Assembly (NCBI GenBank): GCA_019722365.1
Contig: JADFUC010001792.1
Span: forward strand, 1 to 64,000
Origin: Lithospermum erythrorhizon
Taxonomy: Eukaryota > Streptophyta > Magnoliopsida > Boraginales > Boraginaceae
Direction: 5' to 3'
Length of the DNA stretch: 64,000 nucleotides
The notes below the pieces were generated by a model. The model worked only from the letters and a program-made list of their open reading frames with translations. It was not told the origin of the DNA and did not search any database. Each line of letters starts with the position of its first letter. Position 1 is the stretch's first letter. This document shows positions 23,250-35,850 of the stretch, in pieces. The translations under genes and the position numbers were made by a program.

Positions 23250-24190
23250 ACTGCTTTAAGTCGCCACTTATAAAGATTAATGGTTTTCCATGTAACGTGC
23301 CTAAATATAGGTGGTCTCATGAGGTATGCCTTAATACTCTCAAATACTTTTCTACATGACTCATCCCATTCAAATGAAAACTCCCTTCTTCATCAAGAGA
23401 TTCAAAGGGTCAGTATCTAATTACTAAATTGAAAAGGAATGGCCTAAGGTATGCCAATTTCCTTTGTAAACTTTTGAGTTCATGAATGTTGGGTGCGTGG
23501 TTCCGCATCTTGAAATGTATCTATCTTCGACTGCCTCGATCCCAATCATATGACGCTGCATTTCATGAATACTAGACCCCTCCCCGAGGTTACACCAACG
23601 ACACTCAAAGGATTCATTTTGAGTCGAGCATCGCCGGCTCGCCAAGATCATGGAGATCATTGACGTGATCACTTCTGGTCTTTGACTTCACCACAAGATC
23701 ATCAACATAACACTCCATAGTCTTGTGAAGAATGTCATCAAATATCTTCTGCATAGCCCCTTTGATATGTGGCACCGCATTTTTCAACCTAAATGACATC
23801 ACCTTGTAACTCCAGAGTGGTTCTTTAGAGTCCGAAGGCGGTAAATTCCTTATTCTTAGCCATGCGAATTTGATTGTATCCCGAAGAACCACCCATGAAT
23901 GACAATGCTTCATGTCCTGTTGTTGCATCTATCATTTGTTGCGGATGGGAAGCGGGAAGTCATCTTTGGGACAACCATGGTTTAGATCCCTGAAATCGAC
24001 ACACACTCTAATTTGTCCATTCTTCTTTTTTATAGGGACTATGTTTGACAACCAAGTAGGGTATGTTACCGGATAAAACCGACTGAGTTTGTTTACCCCA
24101 CTTCGATTGATGGGACCACCCCGCTTAAATTTCAATTGAGCTTGCTTTGATCGCCTCAGGCCATTCTTTTGATCAAGCACTGGTGGACAA
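23250..24190 (-). pseudogene. Gypsy reverse transcriptase remnant
   Basis: Minus-strand translation of 24180-23932 gives KKKNGQIRVCVDFRDLN and KDDFPLP, the RT finger and motif A entrance. 23928-23614 gives VMSFRLKNAVPHIKGAMQKIF and CYVDDLVVKSKT, where YVDD is the catalytic box. 23400-23260 retains the YLMRPPIF-type segment upstream of RNase H. A frameshift at about 23930 and stops downstream disable it. Confidence 0.85.
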
Positions 24191-24261
24191 CTACCCTTGG
24201 ATCTAATCCTGGCATTTCTTTATACGTCCATGCAAACACATCTCGAAACTCATGTAGCAAG

Positions 24262-27200
24262 TCAACATATTGTCTCTCCCGATGCGCGGTGGGCACCGAT
24301 GTATATAGGCCGTGGCTCCTCCGTTGTCCCCAAATTGATTTCCTTTAATTCATCGACCGTTGCTTTTACCCCTTCTTCAAGTTCAAGCGGAGCGTCTTCC
24401 ATATCCTCTTCAATGGTCTCATTATCACTTGTAGTAATGTGGAAGGTGGATCCAACAATCTCTCCTAGTTCTTGAGGATAGTTATCAATTTTCTCGCAGG
24501 TCCTTTTCATGAAGTCGGTATATTTCACTCTAATGATCTTTTTCCACACTCTCAACTTCAAATTCTTTTTATCATTTGATCTATCTTTTGATCTCAGAAA
24601 ACCGTAGCTTCTTTCGATTTGTCCCAATCTCCTCAAATACAAGGCGAGGTTTTCCCCAATCTTAGAAAGACGCACTTTGGCGATTTTTGTTCTGGAAGTA
24701 ACCTCGTCAAGTTGCCAATCTCGACTTTCTTCATTCAATGGAGAAAGCATTCCTTCGTGATATGTAACGGTCATTTCACTCTCCTAATAGCTATCCGAAT
24801 CGGTAATCGGTGGAACATACCCCAATCCCGCTTGGAGAGAGTTTTTTATATGGAATATCCATGGTCTGAGTATCTTTGAAGTCTCATTCAAACCATGTAC
24901 CTTCTCACCGCCACTTCCTCGCGGTAATTTTCCCATCGACTAACTTTATTAAGGTCGAGCCGGCATTAACAAGCAACTTGAATGACCGACTTCGAATACT
25001 ACATGACTCGATTAGTAAGCAGATGACTCCTGAGGATGCGACAAACCCCTTAAAGTTACCATAAGGCTATTTTATTGCATCAATTTTAGCAAGAGGAAGT
25101 CATGAAGTCCTTCAAAACTATCACCACCAATTAGAAGTTGGTGATCATCTCCTTTCTTTGCATCTTTGGGAGTGTAACAAATTACATGGGTCTTCCCTTT
25201 TTTCATTTTCTCCTCATCATCTTTTTGATTGTTGGATTTTGTTACTTCCTCTTTGACTGGATTCTCGCTTCCTTTCACCTTAAGAGTATAATATTTGGCA
25301 TCAGCAAAATGGGCTCAGCTTCTGCGAAAGGATTATCATCGGCCAACACCGTCTTCTCCACACCATTCTTTGTGTATTTGAAGCATTGGTGTAATGTTGA
25401 AGGAACAACATTATTGGCGTGAATCCAGGGTCTTCCTAGAGCATATCGCCAGACGCTTTTCTTGAATCAATAAGTGGAACGACGCTATTGATCCCATTTC
25501 ACCAATTGTCAAGTGTAGAGATATTGTACCCACAGCTCTTTGGCCTCCTTGGTTAAATCCTTGAATCATTAGACGACTATGCAAGCAGCCTCAACCTCAA
25601 TCCCCGCTTGTTTTAATGTCTTTAATGTACGAGGTTCACTTCCTGCCCATCGTGATTCTACCAACTCTTTTCACACGCAAAACCCGACACTTAGAGAGGT
25701 CGGTTGTGATTAGCATCCCCTAGAAACATATATTCAAAGAAATGTGGACGGCAAATGTGCAATTCTCTTCATCACGAGTTTAATCGTGGATTTTATTTTG
25801 TTCTTCCTTGACAACCGGCTACACATCCCTTCATGAATGTAGCACGACGATAGATTCATTGTACTGCTAAGCCGATTGGGCATGAAATCTCTAAGGTGAT
25901 CGCCTTGGAACATAATGCTTGCCAAGGGGCGAATTTCAACATTTGACTCAAGTAATTCCATCAGAGCCCCTCGGCTTGGTCTCATCAGATCCGTGGCTCC
26001 AAACTCTATACTTTATCTAATTAGTAGCAATCTTTGTTCTCTTCTGCCGAGATCCTTCCTTCACTGGCCAACTCCATCACCTTATCCTTGAAGACAAAGC
26101 ATTTCAATCAGACCTACCAAGCGATGATATTTGCAAGAATTTGGGTTGTCAACTTTTCCGCCTCTGCCCTGGCTGCTTCATCCGTATATCAATAAGCTGC
26201 GCCTCTACGGTATCATCAAACACTGGATACATCTGAGTCAAGAAAGGGTAACTTTTCTTGTAACTCATTCAAAGATAATTTGTTTTATCTCTCATGCCCG
26301 GACGATCTCACCTTCTTTCTTCTAGGCTTTGATAGAGAACTTCTACTGATGTGGAAGAAATCGCTGTTGATTCTCTTTCTTCCCTTCAAGGATATTTTCC
26401 CTACTCTTCTTGACCTCAATTTTGTCTTTGGATCTCGCAAGTCTTGCGAGGAGTCTGGGAGCTTTATTCGTAGCAATGTGCTAAGTTCCATACGAGCCAA
26501 TTCTTCAAGGGACTGGGATTCTCGCAATATAGCTTGTAGTCCCAATGCATGCCTTTAACGACATGTCGCATTTGCTGACATCTCACAAAGGTGGTCTTTA
26601 CAATTTAGACTGTATTTCTCTATCGTTAATGAAATCAATAACACGCCTTTCTTTCCACGCCTTTAGCGTCAGCGAGCTCTATCATGCTAATGCGACCAAG
26701 AGTACTATAAAAGCTGGCCATGAATTCGCCCCTCTAGTTATGTCTAAATCATCACCCTGCTCCAACTCCTGAACCACCAAACGCATTTCCTTGTAGATTT
26801 TAAACAAATTGTTTCAATAAATAATCACCATCGATCCAAAGAGAGATTACTCTAAAGTTTACAAAGTGTGCAACATGCTGTTTTGGGTCGCCATTTCATC
26901 AAACAAGGAAGCTTTTGGTGGTCGAGTATCCATTGGGTACTTCTATCAAGTCGATCCTGTCTAGTATATATGGTTCGACATAGGCATGTGGGAAGCTCAG
27001 ACGTCACTTGTTTTTATTTGTTCCCTCAATAAACCGGCTTGAGTTTTACCCATAGGGACGAATCATTCGTATATATTTTGAACATTCATCTCCTTTGTAT
27101 TTATATCTCATTTGAGTCCGCCCACCTCCCCAAATGTTTTGGCTCTGTATGATGTTGCTCAATGTTATATTCCCACCTTTCATAGAGCTTGTACCTTATC

Positions 27201-27700
27201 ATTTTTGCCCTTGAATGTATTTAAGTAAGTCCCTTCTATGGTCATTGTCAAGGTCGCAACATGTCTTTGAGTCGAAAGCAGCGGGTCATCATTATCGCGC
27301 CAAGCAACTGCTCCTAATTACCAAATTGTTCAACGCTTAGTCTTGCGAACGAATGGTAAGTGTTGGATCCAGTAGTTGATGAATGAACGCTCATCCCATG
27401 TTAATCTTTTGAATATTAATGCCAACAAAGGAGTCTTTGTTATCGAAAGGTAGCTTTTGCTTGCAGTTAGAATGGATGAACTCTTTAATTTCTAGAGGCT
27501 AATCCAAATCTCTCAATGTTCATCACCTTCTTGTTGGTTCAGTCATGCTCTCCTTTGGGGAGTACCAACATCGATGATATATCAATTTTTGCCATACTCC
27601 CCAGAAGCATTCTACATTTCTAAGTAGCAACCTTGTCAGCTTTCAATTTAGAATCCATTAGTATTTGTCTTGTGAATCGACCCCTGAATTATGAGGGATG
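24262..27700 (-). pseudogene. Gypsy gag / pre-RT region remnant
   Basis: This region lies upstream of RT in the element's reading direction. The 24774-24262 ORF is the acidic linker typical between protease and RT in this lineage (IYIGAHRASGE). The 26545-26285 ORF is basic and gag-like. The remainder is broken into short frames. I could not identify a CCHC knuckle or the protease DTG triad with confidence. Confidence 0.5.
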
Positions 27701-27714
27701 AAAGCGTAGAGATA

Positions 27715-27730
27715 CCCCACCGGAGTGCCA
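27715..27730 (-). other. Primer-binding-site-like sequence of the gypsy element
   Basis: Just inside the 5' LTR, the minus strand reads TGGCACTCCGGTGGGG. It begins with TGG, as expected for the complement of a tRNA CCA end, and resembles the TGGCGACTCCGCTGGGG-type sites common in plant gypsy elements, with a few changes. Confidence 0.55.
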
Positions 27731-27734
27731 AATT

Positions 27735-28330
27735 TAGAAAAGATATATTTTCACAAGTCTCTAGCAAACCAACCCAAAGACAGAAAATATGTGTAATCAA
27801 ACAGATTTTCTCTTTATCGACGATTGAATTGAACGCGACGTGAGTACAATATCAAATACTTTGATTCTCCTACAAATCAATTTCATGGTTCTGGATAGCT
27901 TGTTCTCGAAACTCTCAATTTGATGTTTTCAAAGATTGAAGACGGGTTTCTTTAAAGTTCTTAAATTTGAAGCTTGAAGATTTGAATATTGCTTAAATAC
28001 TTGAACTAGTAACTTGAAGATTGAATGCAGTTCCTAAGTTCTCGAGTTTGTCAGTTTGAAGATTTGAATCTAGCTTTAACTCTCAAACTGAAGTCACATT
28101 TGAATGTCACAAGAAGCTTCGAAATAGGAATTTTTTTGCTTGAAGAATTCTCTCTAATCTTGCTCTTGAATTATGATTTTCTCCTCCCCCTCAAATGATG
28201 AGAATGCCCCTTTATATAGGCATTTGAGTAGGCAAAGGCTTTGACCCATTTACATTAGAGGCCCAATGGCCGTATGCCTGCCTAAATGATGGTGAATTTT
28301 GTTTAAACAAATCTTGACATCAGACACTAA
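27735..28330 (-). repeat. 5' LTR of the gypsy element with TATA box
   Basis: Direct repeat partner of 18206-18490, but longer. On the minus strand a clear TATATAAA lies at 28218-28211, in the position expected for the LTR promoter. The outer boundary (about 28330, near 'GACATCA') is estimated because the other LTR copy is truncated. Confidence 0.7.
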
Positions 28331-30519
28331 AAAACCTAAAGCAAAAAGAAAGCTTTAATCACAAAATAAAAAAAGAAATTTACGCATGGATCTTTATCTT
28401 GAATTAAATGAATAAAACCTTTTAAACGAAAGAAAAATTCATCAACTACAAACAAAAAGTTAATAGTCGTAAGAAGACTCTCAACTCACATAATGACTTT
28501 TTGCACCACTATATTTACCAATTACACTAAAACTATAATTACAATTTACATAATATATAAAATATTAGGGGTCCCGTTAAATTTAGAGCAATGTGCGAAG
28601 ACCGTTCGGAACACCCACATAACCGGGCTTGCCCATTGCCATAAAACTCTAATTAATTATCTTTCATTTATTTATTTAAAAGATAAATAATGGGGTTTCA
28701 TCTATTTGCAAATATTCAAAAATGATCATAATTTTACCTTCTTTTGGTGACACTTATACTCTTTTGTAATAATGTCGGCCTTTGCAATATTTATTTGACC
28801 TGGACAATTAATTAGCAAACCTCATAATATATTTATTAATTTGAGATTTAATTAATTAATTTCACTCGACATAATTTCATTGATCGTAAACTTTCAGTAC
28901 CAGTAGCATTTTTTTAGCTTTTTTGCAAAATTGAGCGGCCAATGACAAAAATATCATATGACCATGCCATAAACCAATTTTTCAGTGAAGGGGGTTGGTG
29001 GTATGATGGTATTCCGCCTAGGAAAGAAGTGACATTGTCATAACTCATAAGTTGGACCTTACATCCATTCACCCTTCAATTATTTCGAAACTTTTTTAGG
29101 ACTATTCTTTGTTACAAATGCTAATTTGTTAAGAAAAATTAAGGTATGTCACCACTTCACTGCAGCAATCCATAAGAGGGTTGCCAATGCACTCCTCAGG
29201 CCAGAGGTAGGATAACGAAGTGTTATTTGAGTTCCATCATTGCGCCCTCCCAACATGTTGTGACATGGATCATATGTTGTGTCGAAAGTGTAGAAAAAAA
29301 TTAATTTGTTACTCAAAGTACAAAATTTCCTAAAAATTTTAAAATTTTAATAGTAAAATGGAGTAATTTTAAAAAATTTAGGATGATTGCTTTAGATGCC
29401 TCCCCTAATTCCTCAATAACTAACATACTAGATACTCTTCCTTTCACACATATATAAGGGCAACAGTACATCTACCTTTGGTATTCATAATTAACGTATC
29501 TCCTTTTAGCAAACTCACCTAACTACCTAACATACTACAGTACTTCAGTCTTCAACATTTCTTTCAAATGGAAGTTCACATGCCTGCTTGCTCATTTTAA
29601 CAAAGTTCTCATTAAAATGTATGACCAAAATTCTATTTTAATATTTTTTCAAGTTTTTGTTCAAGAATATATTTATATTAGGAACAAAGAGAGAAAGGAG
29701 GGAAATCTGGTGGGGAGAGAATATATAATAATGCTGGTATTCCAAATTAATTAGGATATTTGTAAAAGTAATTTTAAAAAAACAATTTTTTTAAAAAAAA
29801 ACTAATCTTATTTTCATATATAATTTTGAAATCAAATCACTTGCTACTGGAGTTACTCTCTTGGCGTTCCACCTATTTGATTAAATCATTATCTTCTAAT
29901 TGGTTCTTATATTGTTAAGGTTAAAAACGCGACTGATCAAAGTGATTATTAGATCATTTAAGGATTGTTATTTAAAGATTAGATCATCTAATTGGTTTAT
30001 ATTTGCATGTGTTTGCCAGAAAAAAATTAGAATAAAAAATACACGTGACAACCTACACGGCTACACACCAAACAGGGTATATTATACCAATTAGATAATC
30101 CAAGAGAAATTTTTTTTATTGAGGATATGTGTTTGATTTTTTCTACAGAGTTGAAATGAAATTGGAAAAAACTCAAATATTAAAAAAATTATATAGAACG
30201 ATTTTATTTTAATTCTAATTTGATAGGAAAATAAACGCATCTTGATGGTTTTGTAGCTTAAAAATCTATAAAGGGCAATATGAACAAGGGATTGTTGATA
30301 TTAATTACTAATGAATGCATGTTCTTGCCTTAACTTCTTAGACAACGATCACATGCATATTTATGTTTCATTTTCTTTTTAGCAAGGGGTAAAATAGGAG
30401 TTCTAGTTTATTCTCATTTGGGGTTTTGAACAATCACATGCACAAATAAGAATTTAGTCCCAATATAGTATACTTTTTAGATTTACTACTAACATTTCTG
30501 AAAGTGTCTTCTAAAACAT
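28331..30519. other. Intergenic, AT-rich; no gene supported
   Basis: Upstream region of CAD1. A promoter-like block occurs at 29430-29570: a 'CATATATAAG' box at about 29449, a pyrimidine- and CA-rich leader, then an ATG at 29568 opening only a 10-codon ORF. No gene body follows. The 29900-30094 ORF shows no motif. Confidence 0.4.
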
Positions 30520-30527
30520 TATAAATA
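30520..30527 (+). promoter_or_regulatory. TATA box of the CAD1 gene
   Basis: TATAAATA sits 75 nt before the CAD1 start codon, giving room for a leader of about 45-50 nt. Confidence 0.6.
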
Positions 30528-30601
30528 CTGCTCAAAGTTAATGATATACTATTATTTGTATGATTTGAAATTGAAAAGTTGAGTTGAGGCGGATAAGTAG
30601 T

Positions 30602-32403
30602 ATGGAACAGGCAGCAGAAGTGGTAGAAGTCACAGCCAAAGGATGGGCAGCAATGGAGCCAACCACCATTCTCTCACCCTACGCCTACACTCTTAGGTAA
30701 TTTTATTTCGATGCTTTCATAGTTCAGTAGTATTATCATTACTCCGTATATGTTTGAGTTCGATATTGTTGATTAAAGTGATGGACATAAGAGGGCTGAA
30801 TAAAACCCCTCCCTGTAAGAAAAGCAGATTCTGTTTAGCTAACAGTGGTAGGATAGTCCCCTTTGTTAGCTTACATATCTATGGAGGTTACTCAGTTACA
30901 CTGTACTAGTAACTAGTTAGTTTGGGATCGATGTCTAAATTAAGCAAAATCCCACAGAGATGTCGGATCAGAAGATGTTCTTCTCAAAGTTATTTGTTGC
31001 GGGATCTGTCACTCTGATATTCATTTTACCAAAAATGACATAGGCCTTACCACTTATCCTCTGGTTCCCGGGTATGTCCAACTTTCTTCCAAACGTTCAT
31101 TATTTAAAACGAGACTCCCTCCATTTATCGTTAACTCAATGCACTTATTGTTCCTTTCAATCTTATCCTTCAATTATTTTTGAAGAAAATATCAATAATG
31201 AGGTTTTATCTTTTTTACGTGAAATTCATTTTTGTGTTTGAAGATAATGCCAACTCAAATTAGATCAAATTAAAATGTAGTATTATTCTCTTTACACAAT
31301 TCAAGTGTGACTGACACCGTCTTATGATCATATTCATCATAAATTACGATGGAACATTGAAGGCATGAAGTAGTCGGCGAGGTGGTGAAAGTGGGATTTA
31401 ACGTGTCAAAGTTCAATGTCGGAGATCTAGTTGGAATTGGTTTTCTTTGCGGAAGCTGCCAAGAATGTTACCTCTGCAAGTCAGACAGGGAGCAGTATTG
31501 TGACAACAGAATTTTCACATGCTTGGGTAAATACCCTGATGGCAAACCCGCGCATGGTGGATTCTCCTCTGCCATGGTACTTGATCATAGGTAAAAAAAT
31601 CATAAATTTTTCAAGTGTAATGCTTTCATATATAATTTTCCAGATTAATTTAGTTTGTCAATTGGCATACAGGCTTCTTGCAAGAATCCCAAAAGGAATG
31701 AAAGCAGAACAAGCAGCCCCATTGTTGTGTGCTGGGGTAACAGCATATAGTGCACTAATCAATCTGGGACTGAACAAACCGGGTCTTAGGGGAGGCATAT
31801 TGGGGCTTGGAGGGATTGGTCACATGGGGGTCATAATAGCAAAAGCTATGGGACATCACGTAACAGTATTGAGCTCATCTGACAAGAAGAAGCAGGAAGC
31901 TTTAGATGATCTTGGTGCTGATGTGTTCATAGTGACCTCGGACACAACTCAAATGCTGGAGTCTGCTAACTCACTTGATTACATTCTTGATACGCTGCCT
32001 GTGGTTCACAGCCTCGATCCTCACTTGAATTTATTAAAAGCTGATGGGAAGTTGATTATGTTGGGTGTTATTAATACCCCCTTGCAATTCTTGACCGTCC
32101 CTTTATTCACCAGTAAGTCTCTCTAACTCAATATTCAGTAAATTGTCAGACCAACTTACCGATGTTTTGACTCTTAACGACAATTAATATAATTGTCAAG
32201 AGAGAATCTCGATAGTGGGAAGCTTTATGGGCAGCACCAAGGAGATGGAGGAGTTGCTAAACTTTTTTCAAGAGAAGGGGTTGGCTTCAAAGCTTGAAAT
32301 GGTTAAAATGAATGAATTGAACACTGCTTTTGAACGGCTACAGAAGAATGACGTGAGATATCGTTTTGTGGTTGATGTTGCAGGAAGCAATCCTGATTCC
32401 TGA
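30602..32403 (+). CDS. CAD1: Cinnamyl alcohol dehydrogenase, CAD1 type (zinc MDR family)
   Basis: NADP(H)-dependent reduction of cinnamaldehyde-type aldehydes to alcohols in the cytosol; the exact substrate of the CAD1 subgroup is less certain than for lignin CADs. Five exons: 30602-30696, 30958-31071, 31363-31590, 31673-32112 and 32201-32403. They give 359 residues, normal for the family. Visible are the catalytic zinc motif CGICHSD (Cys46), GHEVVGE (His71-Glu72) and Cys165 in [10 protein letters not shown]. The structural zinc cysteines are 102, 105, 108 and 116 ([10 protein letters not shown]...C), and the Rossmann motif is GLGGIGHMG (190 onward). The end [18 protein letters not shown] resembles Arabidopsis CAD1. 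All introns are GT-AG, and no lesion is seen. The start ATG begins the conserved N-terminal exon. A canonical AATAAA follows 110 nt after the stop. Confidence 0.93.
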
Positions 32404-32513
32404 ATGCTACGAGTACTTGTTGTTGATAATGATGTTTGAAATATGTATGACCATCTTATGGCAAAGCCGCAAAGCTTTTATGTTTATGTGAAGTGTGTAC
32501 TACTGTTGTTTGT

Positions 32514-32519
32514 AATAAA
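32514..32519 (+). terminator. Polyadenylation signal of CAD1
   Basis: AATAAA about 110 nt downstream of the CAD1 stop codon and about 80 nt before the first copia LTR. Confidence 0.6.
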
Positions 32520-32600
32520 ACTTTGGCAATAACAAGTGAGGCATGGATATTATTCTACATTCTGATTCTGTAGAAAAGAATATTGCAGCATAGGATGTGT

Positions 32601-33510
32601 GTAGGAGCTAATTGGAAAAATCGAACTATACAACAAGACTTTGCAAAGAAATAATACAATATGCATACTAAAAATTACAAATGTGAACGTATTACACCGA
32701 AACAAAAGTGAAAAACCAGATTACAATCAAATGATTCGAACAAAACGAACCGGATCAAGTCACGTCCGACGCCTCTTAAAACAGATTCGACTCTTCCCAA
32801 ACCATAGCAGCCAGCACGACTTAGAGGTGATCAAGCTTCCTGTGATAAAATGACCCACCGACGACTTCACAAGCTGGATGTTTAATCGACGACGAACCGC
32901 CTACGAGCTTGATGCTGTATCACCTGAGAAAAAATTTCCCCAAACTAAATGAGAGAATGGGTGCTCTTGATTTCTTGCGTAGTGTGTGCTTTTCTTTCTG
33001 ATTGTTGGGTCATGATTTTCTTCAAGAATATGTGTAGGCCGCCGCTAACTAAAACGTTTCTTGCATTGGGCGTGCACTAAACACCCTTAATGAAAGCAAA
33101 TAAAAAACGATAATCGCCATTTGATTTGAATGCCAAATCACCTCGATTTCAAGTTTGAAATGTGCAAACCGAATCCCGACCGAAAGCAAAAGTTGGCTCG
33201 CATCACCCCCCTTTCGAACTCGCATTCGTCCGCAGGCCCGCATTACCACGCACTGCTTCACAATTTCCGAGCTCATTTTCCCTCGGATTTGCACCCCGCG
33301 GGCCAGAGTTTTGCATAAGTAGTCAATCACATTACAAGTGCTACTAGAGCCTTAGTTATAAACCGGCTACTCTCCCACACTCGTCTGGCAATGTGGTACG
33401 ACGTAATTTTCCAAACTTTATGGTTTGATCCCATCTTTTGTGCAAGTCATCGACACACAAACGAGGCAAATTTTGGATTCACAACGCTCTAATATTCACT
33501 TTATCCAACA
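32601..33510 (-). repeat. Copia LTR, copy 1 (3' LTR)
   Basis: About 910 bp, homologous to 38402-39325 and partly to 40713-41276. The minus strand starts TGTTGGATAAAG, and the plus-strand right end is CCAACA at 33505-33510. The left end is set by where homology with the second copy begins (GTAGGAGCTAAT). Confidence 0.8.
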
Positions 33511-33520
33511 TCCCCCACAT
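33511..33520 (-). other. Polypurine tract of the copia element
   Basis: The minus strand reads ATGTGGGGGA directly before the LTR TGTTGG start, which is the expected position of the second-strand primer. Confidence 0.75.
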
Positions 33521-34139
33521 GAATCAAAATTTGTATTCAAACAAAATCAATAAAACTAATATCCCCCACAGGATACAAATTTGGAAAGATTTTGACTCGA
33601 TAATCGGTGATAGCAACAATGACCGTCTCCTCGCATAGATAGTAGCGCTGATGGCCTTGAACCTTCCCCTTGCGTATATTAAGGTGTTTACATTCACCAA
33701 ATGTACATAGTAGACGCGATATCTTGGAATCCAATCTCGCTTTTTGGTAGCAAATGACGACATACTTCTCACACAGTCTCGGACCGACTCAGACGCTCAC
33801 TATTGTGTCCGGTTAGGCCTCGGACACGCGCCCGGGTTCTCAAGGAAGTTGCTCTGCCAAGAAATGCACCCTCCGAGCATTTCTCTAAAGCTGCCCCTTT
33901 ACTTTAGCTTTCTCCTCACATAGGTGACTCTTCATATTATTTCGAGTAACCCGCGCTTACCTTCGCATTCATAGAGTCATTAAAAGCGTAGCTTAACCTT
34001 GGCTCCCGCCGCGTATCACTGTTTCTCATCTAGGAACAGGTGGGAAATCCCCCCACAGTAATCTACTAATACAATATGAGCCAGTTGTCCCTTGGAACCT
34101 GAATCTTGGGATCTCCAGTCAACAAGGTAGGGTTGTCAC

Positions 34140-34900
34140 TCATTCGTATTTTTTCTCAAGGGTTTTCAATCCCATTCCTTTCGATGAATTCTCAACTAGT
34201 TCTTTTCTTAACCCCTTGGTCAATGGATCCGCTATGTTATCCTTTGATCTTACATGATCAACAGTGATAACTCCAGTTGAGATTAATTGTCTAATGGTAT
34301 TATGTCTTCGACGAATGTGTCTCGACTTACCATTATATAAGTGGTTGCGTGCCACTGTGCACTCATTGTCACAAAGAGATATGCAAATCGAGGCGCCCGG
34401 TTTTTCCCTTGTGCAAAATTCGAATATCCTCAAGAAATTGTCTTAACCATTCGGCTTCTTCCCCACACTTGTCTAAGGCAATGAACTCAGACTCCATCGT
34501 AGATCTGGCAATTAACGTTTGTTTTGAGGACTTCCATGACACAGCTGCACCGCCTAAAGTGAACACATATCCACTAGTAGCCATTGAATCACCAGTATCG
34601 GAGATCCATCCGCTGCATCTCAAGTACCGGATAACGCCAGATAGTGCAACCCGTAATTCCGAGTATGTCTCAGTACTTAAGTACTGTGATCATAGCTTTC
34701 AATGATCGCTACTGATTACTCGTATATCTACTCAGTTTGCTTACCGAATAAGCTATATCCGGTTTAGTACAACTTATCGAGTACATTAGACTCTCAATCA
34801 CTTGAGAATACTCAAGTCGTCACACACTTTCCCCTTTTATTCTCTTCGTGAGGTATCGCTGTTCATCCACCTGGAGTTGGACATTCTCCCCAAATCGCCC
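34140..34900 (-). pseudogene. Copia RNase H remnant
   Basis: The minus strand gives [39 protein letters not shown] and [16 protein letters not shown]. After a frame change, GKSRHIRRRHNTIRQLI and SKDNIADPLTKGL follow. These are the standard copia RNase H blocks ([18 protein letters not shown]). At least one frameshift separates the two halves. Confidence 0.85.
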
Positions 34901-35149
34901 CGCAAAATTTCCTAAGAATTTTATCGACATAATTGCGGATTGCTAACACTAGACCGTTAGGGAAGCTCCCTACAATACGGACTCCCAAAAATTAGATCCT
35001 TTGTCCTTATATGTCCTTCAAGTGCTCTAACTTGAGTTCAACATATCTTGGTGGATTGAATCATCTTATCATACTAACACATATGTCATCCACATACAAG
35101 GTAGAATTCATATTCATCCCTCCTCTAGTGATTTTACATAAACACACTT

Positions 35150-35850
35150 GTCATTAATTCTCATTGATTTTAAATCCACTCGAAGTAATGCTCATTAAAC
35201 TTCTCATGCCATTGTTTAGAGCCGCTTTTAACCCATACAAAGATTTGACAAGTCGACATACTTTCTCTTTACCTGGAACTATAAAACCCTCAGGTTGTTC
35301 CATGTAAATTTCTTCATCTAATTCGCTTAGTCGCTTTTGCCATCCATTTGATGTACATCTAAATTCGCGCAAAGGCAATTGCTAGGATAATCCTAATGGA
35401 TGTTATCCTTGTCACGTGAGTATCAGTGATCAAAAAATAGTCTAGTCCTTCTTTGTCTATTCCCACAAATGACTAGTCTACTTTGTACTCTATCTATCGT
35501 CCCATCAGCCTTCTTCATTTTCCTCTTAAAATCCATTTGGATTTTAAAGCCTTACATCCTCAAGGAAGATCCACCTCAATTCCCAAGTGTGATTCTCAGA
35601 ATTGAATCAACTTCTACTGTGATAGCTTCCTCCAAATGACCATCACTGGAATTGACAGCCTCTTGGTAAGCCTGAGGTTCACTCAAGCATATACGTTACA
35701 AAATCGTAACTAAAAAAAGACTTCTCGACACGTGCCTTTACTACGCCGGGTTCTTCTTCCTCAACCTCCTTACTTTGACTATCCATAGTCCCAAAGATCG
35801 GCTACACTACCCTCGTGTTCATGTGTCCTTTTAGAGTCGAAGCACCTTCA
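35150..35850 (-). pseudogene. Copia reverse transcriptase remnant
   Basis: The ORF at 35378-35154 holds ELDEEIYMEQPEGFIVPGKE and VCRLVKSLYGLK, the standard copia RT segment before the YVDD box. Sequence on either side (the YVDDM block near 35080 and the upstream KWIFKRK block near 35540) is recognisable only in pieces. Confidence 0.8.

Larger units (their letters stand above)
18206..28330 (-). mobile_element. Decayed Ty3/gypsy LTR retrotransposon, Tat-like lineage
   Basis: The element reads right to left. Order on the minus strand: 5' LTR (28330 to 27735), primer-binding-site-like sequence, gag region (about 26800-26280), variable region, reverse transcriptase (24180-23350), RNase H (23090-22440), integrase (22391-21412), then a long 3' region with an antisense ORF, then a truncated 3' LTR (18490-18206). 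The integrase zinc region (RRSFDGVLLRCLGEEE, KRMGYYWP) is typical of Tat-lineage elements. All genes are broken by stops and frameshifts. The two LTR copies differ by many substitutions and indels, so the insertion is old. It shows no sign of coding capacity. Confidence 0.85.

Noticed and set aside
31431..32126. 231-codon ORF as a complete CAD-like protein
   Set aside because: Its first part is an out-of-frame reading of CAD1 exon 3 and the intron; only the second half (exon 4) is real coding sequence.
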